DNA of 54,979 nt from Bacteroidia bacterium (lineage in GTDB: Bacteria; Bacteroidota; Bacteroidia; Bacteroidales; VadinHA17), in the NCBI GenBank assembly GCA_026391555.1, contig JAPLEB010000101.1, positions 1 through 54,979 on the forward strand. Reading direction: 5' to 3'. This document shows positions 1-9,149 of the stretch, in pieces (the first letter of the stretch is position 1; each line of letters begins with the position of its first letter). A program made the translations under genes and the position numbers. The notes beneath the pieces are model-generated. The model did not search any database and was not told the origin of the DNA. It saw only the letters and a program-made list of their open reading frames with translations.

Positions 1-442
1 ATCTCAGCAAGATGCTATGATTGTCAATAATGGTTTTTGCAATATTCCTTTGTGTACCCATGGCATCAATAGTGACAATTTTTCCTTTTATATCAAGAAT
101 TTCTAGTAATTCAGGAATGGCTATAACTTCTTTGTCAATATTGTTGTCCCTTAAAGAATTAACCCAGCTGATAAATACGACCTCGAACTTATCGGGCTTA
201 AGTATTGAAAAGACCCTGTTAATTGTATCATGTGAAGGAATCCCATTGGGCAGATAAAGTATCTTTTTCAGAAAATCGATCCGCGCTTTACCGAACTCTT
301 CTATTGAATCCCATGACTCAGCTCCGCATATTACAGCCAGGATACTTAATACAATAATGTCGGCCAGATTGTGTTTCTTATTCCTGTTGAGCCTGGGATC
401 AGAGAGCTTTGCAAAATAGTCATATAGACTTGACCTTATCAT
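1..442 (-). pseudogene. ISAs1-family transposase, internally deleted and cut by the window edge
   Basis: Read on the minus strand from an ATG at 442, the frame stays open to the window edge and gives about 147 residues typical of ISAs1 (H-repeat) transposases: HNLADIIVLSILAVICGAESW, then NGIPSHDTINRVFS, then AIPELLEILDIKGKIVTIDAMG. In intact relatives such as the E. coli H-repeat protein, the first catalytic motif (DGKTLR) and roughly 45-50 residues lie between 'VIAI' and 'ITAIPELL'. Here 'EVIAI' runs straight into 'PELLEI', so the catalytic Asp segment is missing in frame. The last residues before the edge (NHSILLR) also match the family poorly. I see no terminal inverted repeat. The element is almost certainly inactive. 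Confidence 0.85.
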
Positions 443-547
443 AGTGTTGGAGTTATTGATTCCAACAAATTTTCAACTAATTATTGAAACAATTATTAGT
501 GACGACCATGAAGTAATTAACAGATTTGCAATATTATAGCCTCAAAT

Positions 548-621
548 TGTTAATAACCACGCAAAAATCTACTTTTATGAAAAAAGGACTGTTAATAACC
601 CTTACAAATTTGTTAATAGCC
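548..621 (+). repeat. Three phased TGTTAATARCC direct repeats
   Basis: TGTTAATAACC occurs at 548-558 and 590-600, and TGTTAATAGCC at 611-621. The starts are 42 and 21 bp apart, that is four and two helical turns, so all copies face the same side of the DNA. They lie upstream of the promoter-like box at 697. This could be a binding array for a regulator or chance in AT-rich DNA; no protein can be assigned. Confidence 0.35.
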
Positions 622-670
622 TATCAGTTTTTTATTTCTTCGTGCGTTGACCCTGTGAGTCCTTTTCAAC

Positions 671-704
671 TTTTAAGCTTTTTATCAATTTCTTTTTACC
701 TTTG
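671..704 (+). promoter_or_regulatory. Bacteroidota-type promoter for the HAD gene
   Basis: TACCTTTG at 697-704 matches the Bacteroidota -7 consensus TAnnTTTG exactly. A weak TTTT (-33 position) lies at 671-674. Transcription would begin near 711, about 13 nt before the ATG at 724. This supports 724 as the start rather than the in-frame ATG at 526. Confidence 0.5.
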
Positions 705-723
705 CCGCAACAAATTAAAAAAG

Positions 724-1323
724 ATGCAATACGACATAAAACCAGGTATAAAAGGATTGATCTTTGATCTTGACGGAACGCTGGCCGATACCATGCCATT
801 TCATTTCAAAAGCTGGAAAATTGCCTGTAATAAATTTGGCGCCGATATCGATAAATCTTTTCTACGGAAACATACAGGCGCCCCCGGCTGGATAATAGCA
901 GATGAAATATTAAAAAATTGCGGACTGAACGGAAGGATTACAATCGATAAGATAATGGATGAGAAACTTATCGGGTTTTACAAAGTACAACATCTGGTTA
1001 AACCTATTTTGCCGGTTGTGGAAATTGTAAAAAAATATCACGGAATATTACCAATGGCTGTCGGGACCGGAGGCCACAGGGAAGCTGTTGAACGTACACT
1101 TGAAATGACCGGCCTGCGGAAATATTTCGATATTATTGTCACTGCTAACGACGTGGAAAATTTCAAACCACATCCCGAAACTTTCCTTAAATGTGCAGAA
1201 CAGATGAAAATTGAACCTGAATTCATTGAGGTTTTTGAAGACGGGGATCTTGGTCTTGAGGCTGCTCTGAATGCGGGCATGATAGCTACCGATGTAAGAT
1301 CATGGTATGATTCGAACTGGTAA
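724..1323 (+). CDS. HAD-superfamily phosphatase, YqaB / beta-phosphoglucomutase-like
   Basis: A 199-residue cytosolic haloacid-dehalogenase hydrolase that should remove phosphate from a small sugar phosphate. The nucleophile motif is FDLDGTLAD (Asp15, Asp17), motif II is VGTGG (Thr115), Lys148 lies in NFKPHPETF, and the metal-binding motif is FEDGDLG (Glu172, Asp173). The cap segment and length fit the E. coli YqaB (fructose-1-phosphate phosphatase) group better than true beta-phosphoglucomutase; the substrate cannot be read from sequence. I start at 724 because homology begins there and a promoter box lies just upstream. The frame is open back to 526, and that extension looks like a lipoprotein signal, probably by accident. 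It converges on pabC with a 34-bp gap. Confidence 0.85.
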   Translation: MQYDIKPGIKGLIFDLDGTLADTMPFHFKSWKIACNKFGADIDKSFLRKHTGAPGWIIADEILKNCGLNGRITIDKIMDEKLIGFYKVQHLVKPILPVVEIVKKYHGILPMAVGTGGHREAVERTLEMTGLRKYFDIIVTANDVENFKPHPETFLKCAEQMKIEPEFIEVFEDGDLGLEAALNAGMIATDVRSWYDSNW

Positions 1324-1357
1324 CTCCCGTTGCGCGTTTAACGTTTATCGTTTCGAG

Positions 1358-1957
1358 TTAAATTATTTTGCTGATGGGAATTCCTTCAGTGTCATCAATT
1401 CCGATCATAGCATTAATCAATTTCACTTCGGTATATTTATGAATGTCATTGTAAGTAATTGTGGCTTCACTAATAAGGCCCTTTCGCAACATACTTGCCC
1501 GTCTCGTACCAGGCAACAGATAAGTTGATGGTGTTACCCAATTTCCGTTTAAATCCCTGAATACTACATTTGCATAAGAAGAATCTGTAACCATTCCATT
1601 TTTAATAATAAGTATGTCATCACAATTCCCACGCATTTCCATCAATCTTTGAATATTATCCCTTTTAATATATTTGAAAGGGTAACTAATATTATCATCC
1701 ATTATTAACTTTAGTGATCTGACGGATCTAATGATATAAGGTAAAAATTCGATTTTAGTTATTTTATCGTCATATTCCACACGACATTTGAAAATACCTT
1801 TTCCCGCAGTTTCAGGAACAATTATTACCCTCTCCAGATCAATCTCCTGTTTAATGCCGAATACTTCATGTAATGATCTGATCGTACGCTCATTATGAAA
1901 GCTGATATTCAGGATTTTACCATTTTCAACTTTAATTGTTTCAACCAGCAGGGACAT
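1358..1957 (-). CDS. pabC: Aminotransferase class IV, 4-amino-4-deoxychorismate lyase-like
   Basis: A 199-residue PLP fold-type IV protein, short for the family (often 250-290 residues) but similar to compact Bacteroidota forms. Visible family features are the PLP lysine region YPFKYIKRDN (Lys95 most likely), the NGMVTDSSYANVVF strand (Asp125 where Glu is more usual) and the cofactor loop YLLPGTRR. It should release pyruvate from 4-amino-4-deoxychorismate to give p-aminobenzoate for folate. Its ATG lies 17 bp inside the end of pabB, so the two are probably translationally coupled. The role rests mainly on that pairing, because class IV enzymes are hard to separate by sequence. Confidence 0.8.
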   Translation of the reverse strand: MSLLVETIKVENGKILNISFHNERTIRSLHEVFGIKQEIDLERVIIVPETAGKGIFKCRVEYDDKITKIEFLPYIIRSVRSLKLIMDDNISYPFKYIKRDNIQRLMEMRGNCDDILIIKNGMVTDSSYANVVFRDLNGNWVTPSTYLLPGTRRASMLRKGLISEATITYNDIHKYTEVKLINAMIGIDDTEGIPISKII

Positions 1958-2918
1958 AGACTTTCGATATCAGTTCTTCATATTCTTTAACCGGATCACT
2001 AAGATAAGTGATTCCTCCACCACTTTTGTAAATAAATCTGCCTGATTCATTTTCGATAAATCTTATCAAAACTGCACTATCAAGGCTATTTCCATCAAAC
2101 ACTCCGAAAATACCTGTGTACCAGCCTCTTTCATATGTCTCACTCTCCTTAATTATCCTCACAGTTTCTTTTTTTGGTGCGCCGGTAACGGATCCAGCCG
2201 GTAACATACTCATGATTATATCACCCAGATGGCTTTCATAACCTTTTCCAAGCCTGCCTCTGATCTCGGAACTAACTTGCAGCAGAACTGTATCTTCTGT
2301 TTCTATTTCATCAATATACCTGAAGCGGTTAACCCTGACATCATTCGCGAAAATACTCAGATCATTTCTTATCAGGTCAACAATTGTATTATGTTCAGCC
2401 ATTTCTTTTTCATCGTTCAGGATTAAATTTTCTGCATTATTCACTGAAGCATCAATAGTCCCTTTCATAGGAAACGATTTAATCTCTCCGTTGCTTATCC
2501 TTACAAATATTTCTGGCGAAAAAACAACAAATTTGTTGTAATACAGGAGCTTATATTTAGCAATACCCGAGAAAAAAATCTTTTTGAGGGTTAAATCAGT
2601 TTCAATAACTGTAGGGAAAGTCAGATTAAGCAGATAACTATTTCCCATACTAATATTCTTCTGAACATTTCTGAAAGCTTCTGAATATTCACTGAACGGA
2701 ACCGGATGCTTTTTGAAAGAAACAGGTTTAGTGTATATTTGTCCGGGATGGACATTTGAAAGCAAGGGAGTTATAAATTTTATTCCTGGTGGGACTGAAT
2801 TCAATTTATGAATCTCCGGTCTTATCATATCGAAATCAATAATAAACATAAACGGCTCTCTTTCAACACCATACTTGTTCATTAAATTAATAAAAATATC
2901 TAAAGCGGCTACTGACAT
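1941..2918 (-). CDS. pabB: Aminodeoxychorismate synthase component I (chorismate-binding)
   Basis: A 325-residue chorismate-binding enzyme that aminates chorismate using ammonia from PabA. The ADC/anthranilate synthase signatures are clear: PMKGTID (150-156), EHNTIVDLIRNDL (175-187) and GSVTGAPK (242-249) followed by ERGWYTGIFG. It lacks the long N-terminal domain of TrpE, as is usual for the compact Bacteroidota PabB. The start at 2918 lies in the tetranucleotide CATG shared with the divergent pabA; an alternative ATG at 2882 (MNKYGVEREPF) would leave a 34-bp gap. The upstream residues form a helix similar to those of relatives, so I keep the longer start. Confidence 0.88.
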   Translation of the reverse strand: MSVAALDIFINLMNKYGVEREPFMFIIDFDMIRPEIHKLNSVPPGIKFITPLLSNVHPGQIYTKPVSFKKHPVPFSEYSEAFRNVQKNISMGNSYLLNLTFPTVIETDLTLKKIFFSGIAKYKLLYYNKFVVFSPEIFVRISNGEIKSFPMKGTIDASVNNAENLILNDEKEMAEHNTIVDLIRNDLSIFANDVRVNRFRYIDEIETEDTVLLQVSSEIRGRLGKGYESHLGDIIMSMLPAGSVTGAPKKETVRIIKESETYERGWYTGIFGVFDGNSLDSAVLIRFIENESGRFIYKSGGGITYLSDPVKEYEELISKVYVPAG

Positions 2919-3486
2919 GAAAATATTGATTGTTGATAACTATGATTCATTTACATATAATATAGCACACATAATAAGAAGTTTCCCGGGTTCAAACTTA
3001 CAAATTATTAAGGCAGGCAAGATTGATTTGCCGGCCATTGATTTATTTGACAAAATAATTTTTTCTCCCGGACCAGACTTTCCAAGACCAGGAAATGTAA
3101 TGGAACAGATACTTAATGATTATTCCGGAAAAAAATCTGTGCTTGGGATTTGTCTTGGTCTGCAGGCAATAGTTCTTTTTTTCGGGGGAAGGTTGAAGCA
3201 GATTGAGGAAGTTGTTCATGGAAGAAAAAAGGTTATCAAAAAAACCGGTAACTTTTCTAAAATATTAAAAGATATCCCATCTTCATTTGAGGCAGGTCTC
3301 TATCATTCATGGATTGCTGATCCTCACCACCTTCCTGACTCTCTTGTAATAACAGCTGTTTCGGAGGAAGGAAGAATAATGGGAATACGGCATAAAATTC
3401 ACGACATTGAGGCAATTCAGTTTCATCCTGAGTCGATTATGACTCCTGAAGGGAAAAAAATGATACACAGTTGGCTCAAATACTGA
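2917..3486 (+). CDS. pabA: Aminodeoxychorismate/anthranilate synthase glutamine amidotransferase
   Basis: A 189-residue class I glutamine amidotransferase that supplies ammonia to PabB. The N-terminus ILIVDNYDSFTYN is the PabA/TrpG hallmark. The catalytic triad is visible: Cys79 in GICLGLQ, and His170 and Glu172 in QFHPES. The ATG at 2917 overlaps the first codon of divergent pabB. No trp genes are nearby, and the pabBC context points to folate, but a shared PabA/TrpG role in tryptophan synthesis cannot be excluded. An in-frame ATG at 2875 lies inside pabB and is not needed. Confidence 0.88.
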   Translation: MKILIVDNYDSFTYNIAHIIRSFPGSNLQIIKAGKIDLPAIDLFDKIIFSPGPDFPRPGNVMEQILNDYSGKKSVLGICLGLQAIVLFFGGRLKQIEEVVHGRKKVIKKTGNFSKILKDIPSSFEAGLYHSWIADPHHLPDSLVITAVSEEGRIMGIRHKIHDIEAIQFHPESIMTPEGKKMIHSWLKY

Positions 3487-3491
3487 ATAAA

Positions 3492-3563
3492 AGGTGGCAA
3501 GGGGCCAGGGGCAAGGTGACAGAAGAGGAGTGTAACAAGTAACAAGTCACCAGTCACCAGTTA
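3492..3563. repeat. Degenerate short tandem repeat between pabA and cusB
   Basis: The gap holds variations on short units: GGCAAGG/GGCCAGG/GGCAAGG, then AACAAGT repeated, then GTCACCA repeated. It resembles the repeat tract at 21974-22020 in style and position (immediately after a gene). No hairpin terminator is obvious. Confidence 0.55.
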
Positions 3564-4754
3564 ACATGCCATTTCACCGGCATTCTTCTTGGCTGAAAGA
3601 ATGTTATATGCTCCTTTGATGACAATCCTTGACGTATTTATGTCAAATCCTTCAGGTAGTTTTATTTCGGTATATGCTGATCCTGAAACACCTTTTTTAA
3701 CTTCAATCATCCTGTATTCGGTAAATGCCTTCCCTGCTTCTTCCTTCTCTTTCTCAAAAACGAAGATATAATCCCTATCATCGAAACTTACTATTGACTC
3801 TGAAGGAAGCGCGGTTACTTTACTATCAGATTCTGCAATAAATGCGTTCACATACATTCCGGGCAGAAGATTTTTACAAGAGCTTGAAACAGTCGCATAA
3901 ACTCTGAAGGTTTTATCATTGCTCACCGATTTTCCGGTCTGTGAAATCACTGCTTCGTGTTCTTCTGTTTCATTATTGATATAGAACTTTACTTTCTGAC
4001 CGGTGGCTACCTTATCAGCATCTTTTTCAAAAAGAGTCAATTCAAGAAACAGCTTATCGCTGTTCACAATTTCAAACAACACATCAATAGGTGAAACATA
4101 TTTCCCCACATTAACATTAACAGCCTTTAGAAAGCCTTTAATAGGTGATACCAGGTTAACGGAGCTGCTTATATTATCTTCCCTGAGTTGATCGGGGTTT
4201 ATCCCAATCAGCAGCAGTTTCTGCTCCAGTGATTTTACCATTGCCTTAAGGTTCATGTACTCCACAGTAACTTGTTGAACGTTTTGCTCAGAATACACAT
4301 CATCTTTATATAAATCAGTGTGGCGCTTAAAATCTGCTTCAGCAAATATGAGCCTGTTCTTTGCTTCGAGGTAATTCTGTTGAATATCAACAAAATCCAG
4401 GTTCTCTATCACAGCAAGAATCTGACCTTTGCTTACGGCATTTCCCGGGAGAAGAGTTGTATTCTTAATAAACCCTCCCAACGGCATGCAAACGGTTGCG
4501 AGGTTTTGTGGCGCAACAGAAACAATTCCATTCACTTTGAGTATGTTGCCCGGCACGTGCATTTCTACGGCGCCCAATTCAATATTTGCCAGTTTGATCT
4601 GGTCGGCACGCAATTCTACAATATCTTCAGGGAGAACTTCAACTTTTAGAGCCTTTATAGCCGTCTTCTTACCAGTATTACATGAGCTTAAGAAAATAGT
4701 AAGTCCCAAAAAAATTCCTAAGGTTTTATAAATAAGTTTTGTCATTTTCTTCAT
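3561..4754 (-). CDS. RND efflux periplasmic adaptor lipoprotein, CusB/CzcB type
   Basis: A 397-residue membrane-fusion protein. It begins with a lipoprotein signal ending in LSSC (Cys25), so it should be anchored by lipid. Next come a barrel-sandwich (biotinyl-lipoyl-like) half, LATVCMPLGGFIKNTTLLPGNAV, an alpha-helical hairpin around residues 125-195, the second lipoyl half SPIKGFLKAVNVNVGKYV, and a beta-barrel and membrane-proximal domain. It should bridge the inner-membrane pump and outer-membrane channel encoded by the adjacent fusion gene, 3 bp upstream in the same operon. The metal (Cu/Ag or Co/Zn/Cd) cannot be decided: no long Met- or His-rich N-terminal segment is present. Confidence 0.88.
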   Translation of the reverse strand: MKKMTKLIYKTLGIFLGLTIFLSSCNTGKKTAIKALKVEVLPEDIVELRADQIKLANIELGAVEMHVPGNILKVNGIVSVAPQNLATVCMPLGGFIKNTTLLPGNAVSKGQILAVIENLDFVDIQQNYLEAKNRLIFAEADFKRHTDLYKDDVYSEQNVQQVTVEYMNLKAMVKSLEQKLLLIGINPDQLREDNISSSVNLVSPIKGFLKAVNVNVGKYVSPIDVLFEIVNSDKLFLELTLFEKDADKVATGQKVKFYINNETEEHEAVISQTGKSVSNDKTFRVYATVSSSCKNLLPGMYVNAFIAESDSKVTALPSESIVSFDDRDYIFVFEKEKEEAGKAFTEYRMIEVKKGVSGSAYTEIKLPEGFDINTSRIVIKGAYNILSAKKNAGEMAC

Positions 4755-4757
4755 AGT

Positions 4758-7700
4758 TTAAAATATTTTGCCTGTTATATATTCGATTGAAATAATTGTT
4801 TGATTGTAACTGTTCAGAGCATCCAGATAGTTTTGTCTGATAGTTAATGCCCTGTTAAGTGTCAGTACATATTCCAGGTAATCCAGAGCACCTGCATTAT
4901 AGCTAAGGGTTGCCTGTTCAATTATAAGGTCGGCTTCAGGTACAGCCTGTTTCTCGTAGTAATCCACACTTGAGGAGAATTTTCTAAATTCATCGAGTAA
5001 TGACTGATAATTGCCGGTAATTGATTTAGAGTAATATTCAGCATCTGTACGTGCAACATTTTCGTTGATTTTTGAGGCCCTGGCTCTCGACGTGTAGGGT
5101 GAAAACCACAGCGGAATTGAAATTCCGGCCTGAATTCCTGAAAAACGAAATCCCTGTCCGAAATTATGAGGGACACCTTCAACGTCCTGCATTCCGATAA
5201 TTGTCTGACTAAAATAACCCACATTTATATCAGGTAACATCTGACTACGTTCAAGCTTTTTCCCGATTTGTGATACTTCAACTTGTTGCTGAACATATCC
5301 AAGCGATGGATTATGTTTAAATGACATGCTATCAGAGAGAGATTCAAAATCAATTCGATGCAATTCACTTTCTGCCGGCTTCAGAAGAGTTTTACTGTTC
5401 AGTATAATCATCAGTTTTCGACTATAAATACCCATATCGGCAGTAACCTGGTAAAGCAGGTTTTTTATTTCAAGGCTTTGAGAACGGGCTGTAATCATTT
5501 CCAGCCGGTTTGTTTCACCTGACTTTGCTCTTAATTCAGCTGCTCGTAGAAATCCTGAATACAGACTGTCCTGATATGCCAGCATTTTTTGTTTTGCAGC
5601 CAGGAAAACATATTGCCAGTAATCCTGTTTCACCAGAGTGGCTATTTCAAGTTGCGAAACCTTAAATTGCCATTCACTGCTTTTAATGTTTGCATTGGCC
5701 AACTTATACCTGTTTACATAAACTGATGGGAACGCAAAGGATTGAGAAACAGCAAGACTGTTGTCATTGGAATAAGAATTAAATTGACCATACTGCCCGT
5801 CAATAACTGTTTTGGGAAGATCAAGGGCTGCTCCTTTTAGAGCTTTTTGGGCATCTATTAATAAAGCTGCGGATTTTATTGAAAGGTTACTGTCCAATGC
5901 TGTCCGGATGGCATCATGTAAATTAATAATTCGTGTTTGCTGTCCATTGATGGTATAGAAAATTGAAGTTATGCTTAACATCATGAGAATTGTTGCAAGC
6001 TTTTTAGCAAATGCAACCGTTGAACCGATTTTGAATTTACCGGTTGAAAAAAAGATGTAAAAAACCGGAAGAATTAATAATGTAAGAAGGGTTGCAGTGA
6101 TAAGCCCCCCTATCACAACGGTAGCCAAAGGCTTTTGCACCTCAGCGCCGGCTGAAGTTGATAGCGCCATTGGCAGAAATCCCATTGATGCAACTGCAGC
6201 TGTAACAATTACAGGACGAAATCTTGTTTGAAGACCCTTAAGAACCCTCGCGGTAATGTCTGTCATTCCTTCTGTTTCGAGCCGGTTAAACTCAGCTATC
6301 AGTACTATTCCATTAAGAACTGCCACACCAAATAATGCAATAAACCCTACACCTGCTGATATAGAGAAATTCATTCCTCTCAGCCACAGGGCGAGAATTC
6401 CCCCAATGGCTGACATAGGAACTGCTGTAAAAATCAAGAGGGATTGTTTCACTGAATGAAATGTAAAGTAAAGCAAAACAAATATTAAAAGCAGAGCAAC
6501 AGGAACCGCTATTGACAACCTTTTCTGAGCAGCCTCAAGATTCTTAAACTGACCTCCATACGTTACATAATAACCTGTTGGCAATTTGATTTTTTCTTCA
6601 ATCTGAGCTGTCACATCCTTTATTACGCTTTGAACATCACGGTTACGGACGTTAAATCCGATAGTTATCCTGCGTTTTGTATTTTCCCTTGAAACCTGTG
6701 CCGGACCTGATTTAATTGAAATATCAGCGACCTGTTCAAATGGTATCTGATGGCCATCTGGAAGAGCGATTGTGAGATTTTTTATATCATCAACACTCTG
6801 CCTGTAATCTTTATTTAGCCGGACCACCAGTCCAAAACGTTTTTCCTCATCAAATACAACTCCGGCCTGACTGCCGGCAAAAGCAGCACGTAAAACATTA
6901 TTTGCATCTACCACAGAAAGACCATATTGTGCAAGGCGGTCGCGATTATATTCAACCTGTACCTGTGCCAGACCCGTAAGTTTTTCAACGTTTATATCCT
7001 GAACCCCTGAGATTGTCTGAATTACTTTTTCAACATCAGAAGCTTTTTGAGAAAGAGTATTGAGGTCATCACCAAATATTTTGATGGCAATATCCTGTTT
7101 TGAACCGGTCATTAATTCATTAAAACGCATTGCTATTGGTTGCTGAAATTCAAATTTAACACCCGCTAATGCCACCAGTTTTTCTTCCATTTTTCCGACC
7201 AGTTCCTCGCGTGTTGTTGCTGAAACCCACTCACTTTTATCTTTAAGAGTAATGATATAATCGCCTGTTTCCATAGGAGTAGGATCTGTGGGAATTTCTC
7301 CGGCGCCTATTTTGCATACAGCGTGTTTAATCTCCGGGAAATTATTCAGCAAAATTCTATTTGCTTTAATTACTTCATCCACCGTGTTTGTCAGTGAACC
7401 ACCCTGGAGTGTCATAACACCTGAGGCCAGGTCACCCTCTTCAAGCTGTGGAATAAACTCACCACCTAAACGGCTGAACAAAAACAGGCTTAACAGGAAC
7501 ATAGCAACTGATGAAACAGAAACCAGGAGTTTTCGTCTCAGCGCAAAAGCAATTGCAGGACTAAATGCCTGACGAATACAATCCATTAACCTGTCAGAAA
7601 AATTTGGTTTGTGACTTGTATTCTTACTCAGGAACAATGCAGAGGCCATAGGAACATAAGTCAGAGATAGAATTGCCGCTCCGATCAACGCAAAAGTAAC

Positions 7701-9149
7701 TACCTGTGCCATAGGGCGGAACATTTTACCCTCAATACCAATCAGTGCCATTATCGGGAGATAAACAATTAAAATAATTATCTGGCCGAATGTTGCAGAA
7801 CTCATCATTCGTTTTGCCGAGTCAAGTACATTTTCATCCATCTGCTCCTGAGTCAGCATCGCCACTCCGGGATGGTGATGTTTACTCATGAAGATCCGAT
7901 GGACAACACTTTCAACAATTATTACAGCACCGTCAATAATCAGTCCGAAGTCGATTGCACCGAGGCTCATAAGGTTACCCGATACTCCAAAAAGATTCAT
8001 CATTGAAACGGCAAAGAGCATAGCAAGGGGAATAACAGAAGCCACAATCAGCCCTGCACGCATATTCCCAAGCAATAAAACCAGGATAAAAATGACGATC
8101 AAAGCGCCTTCAATAAGGTTTCTCGAAACGGTGCCAATAGCACGTCCCACAAGATCAGAGCGATTCAGATAAGGTTCTATCCTCACTTGTTTTGGCAATG
8201 ATTTCTGTATCGACTCTATCCGGGTTACCACATTATCAATAACCTCATGAGCATTAGCTCCTTTTAACATCATTACCACACCACCAACAGCTTCAGTTGT
8301 ATCAACAACAAAAGCTCCATACCTTGTAGCACTTCCATACTGAACTGTTGCAATATCCCTTATAAGTACAGGAATGCCGGAACTTCCTGATTTAACAACA
8401 ACCTTTTCTATATCCTCAATGGTTTTTACCAAACCAATACCGCGAATAAAATATGCAGTGGGTTTTTTATCAATATAGGCACTACCTGTGTTTTCGTTGT
8501 TTTTTTCAAGAGCAGTAAATATATCTGTAAGAGTCAGGTTCATACCCCTTAGTCTTTCCGGATTTACAGCAATTTCATATTGCTTTACAAACCCGCCATA
8601 ACTGTTGATATCAGCAACACCGGGTGTTCCAAGCATTTCACGGCGCACAACCCAATCCTGGATAGTCCTCAGTTCCATTGGATTGAACTCTTTTTCATAC
8701 CCTTTTCCCACTACCAGGCGATACTGAAATATTTCACCCAGCCCTGATGAAATAGGCGCCAGCGAAATCTGAGCAAGGCCTGCCGGTATTACCTCTTCAG
8801 CTTCTTTCAACCGCTCACTTAGCTGTTGTCTTGCCCAGTAGACATCAACATTGTCTTCAAACACAATGGTTATAACCGATAACCCCAGGCGAGAGATTGA
8901 GCGAAGTTCAATTATGTCAGGAATATTGGCAACTGCTACCTCAATAGGTGCTGTAATAAAACTCTCTACCTCCTGAACGGCCAGGGAAGGAGCAAGTGAG
9001 ATTACCTGCACCTGGTTATTCGTAATATCGGGTATAGCATCAATTGGCAATTTTGTTAACGAATAAGTTCCCCATCCGATCAGCGCCACAATGAATAATC
9101 CGATAATGAATTTATTCTTTATTGAGAATGAGATTATTCTATTTATCAT
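4758..9149 (-). CDS. CusA/CzcA heavy-metal RND pump fused to a TolC-like outer-membrane factor
   Basis: A 1463-residue fusion. Residues 1 to about 1030 form a complete HME-RND proton antiporter: a TM helix at 13-30, porter domains, and the TM4 proton-relay motif Asp400, Asp406, Glu413 in AIDFGLIIDGAVIIVES, which aligns with CzcA Asp402/Asp408/Glu415. After the last RND helix, a second signal-like hydrophobic segment (about 1048-1066) ends in TINGQQ, followed by about 395 residues of outer-membrane efflux protein with two coiled-coil repeats. Fusions of this kind are known in Bacteroidota. The second segment may be cut by signal peptidase to free the channel part. The adaptor gene follows 3 bp downstream. 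Confidence 0.9.
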   Translation of the reverse strand: MINRIISFSIKNKFIIGLFIVALIGWGTYSLTKLPIDAIPDITNNQVQVISLAPSLAVQEVESFITAPIEVAVANIPDIIELRSISRLGLSVITIVFEDNVDVYWARQQLSERLKEAEEVIPAGLAQISLAPISSGLGEIFQYRLVVGKGYEKEFNPMELRTIQDWVVRREMLGTPGVADINSYGGFVKQYEIAVNPERLRGMNLTLTDIFTALEKNNENTGSAYIDKKPTAYFIRGIGLVKTIEDIEKVVVKSGSSGIPVLIRDIATVQYGSATRYGAFVVDTTEAVGGVVMMLKGANAHEVIDNVVTRIESIQKSLPKQVRIEPYLNRSDLVGRAIGTVSRNLIEGALIVIFILVLLLGNMRAGLIVASVIPLAMLFAVSMMNLFGVSGNLMSLGAIDFGLIIDGAVIIVESVVHRIFMSKHHHPGVAMLTQEQMDENVLDSAKRMMSSATFGQIIILIVYLPIMALIGIEGKMFRPMAQVVTFALIGAAILSLTYVPMASALFLSKNTSHKPNFSDRLMDCIRQAFSPAIAFALRRKLLVSVSSVAMFLLSLFLFSRLGGEFIPQLEEGDLASGVMTLQGGSLTNTVDEVIKANRILLNNFPEIKHAVCKIGAGEIPTDPTPMETGDYIITLKDKSEWVSATTREELVGKMEEKLVALAGVKFEFQQPIAMRFNELMTGSKQDIAIKIFGDDLNTLSQKASDVEKVIQTISGVQDINVEKLTGLAQVQVEYNRDRLAQYGLSVVDANNVLRAAFAGSQAGVVFDEEKRFGLVVRLNKDYRQSVDDIKNLTIALPDGHQIPFEQVADISIKSGPAQVSRENTKRRITIGFNVRNRDVQSVIKDVTAQIEEKIKLPTGYYVTYGGQFKNLEAAQKRLSIAVPVALLLIFVLLYFTFHSVKQSLLIFTAVPMSAIGGILALWLRGMNFSISAGVGFIALFGVAVLNGIVLIAEFNRLETEGMTDITARVLKGLQTRFRPVIVTAAVASMGFLPMALSTSAGAEVQKPLATVVIGGLITATLLTLLILPVFYIFFSTGKFKIGSTVAFAKKLATILMMLSITSIFYTINGQQTRIINLHDAIRTALDSNLSIKSAALLIDAQKALKGAALDLPKTVIDGQYGQFNSYSNDNSLAVSQSFAFPSVYVNRYKLANANIKSSEWQFKVSQLEIATLVKQDYWQYVFLAAKQKMLAYQDSLYSGFLRAAELRAKSGETNRLEMITARSQSLEIKNLLYQVTADMGIYSRKLMIILNSKTLLKPAESELHRIDFESLSDSMSFKHNPSLGYVQQQVEVSQIGKKLERSQMLPDINVGYFSQTIIGMQDVEGVPHNFGQGFRFSGIQAGISIPLWFSPYTSRARASKINENVARTDAEYYSKSITGNYQSLLDEFRKFSSSVDYYEKQAVPEADLIIEQATLSYNAGALDYLEYVLTLNRALTIRQNYLDALNSYNQTIISIEYITGKIF

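Noticed and set aside
526-723. N-terminal extension of the HAD protein resembling a lipoprotein signal (LLIAYQFFISSC)
   Set aside because: A perfect -7 promoter box lies at 697-704 inside it, homology starts at 724, and HAD phosphatases of this group are cytosolic.
6256-8172. Long open frames on the plus strand opposite the CusA gene
   Set aside because: They are antisense shadows with no start context or recognisable domain; the minus-strand gene is a clear full-length family member.
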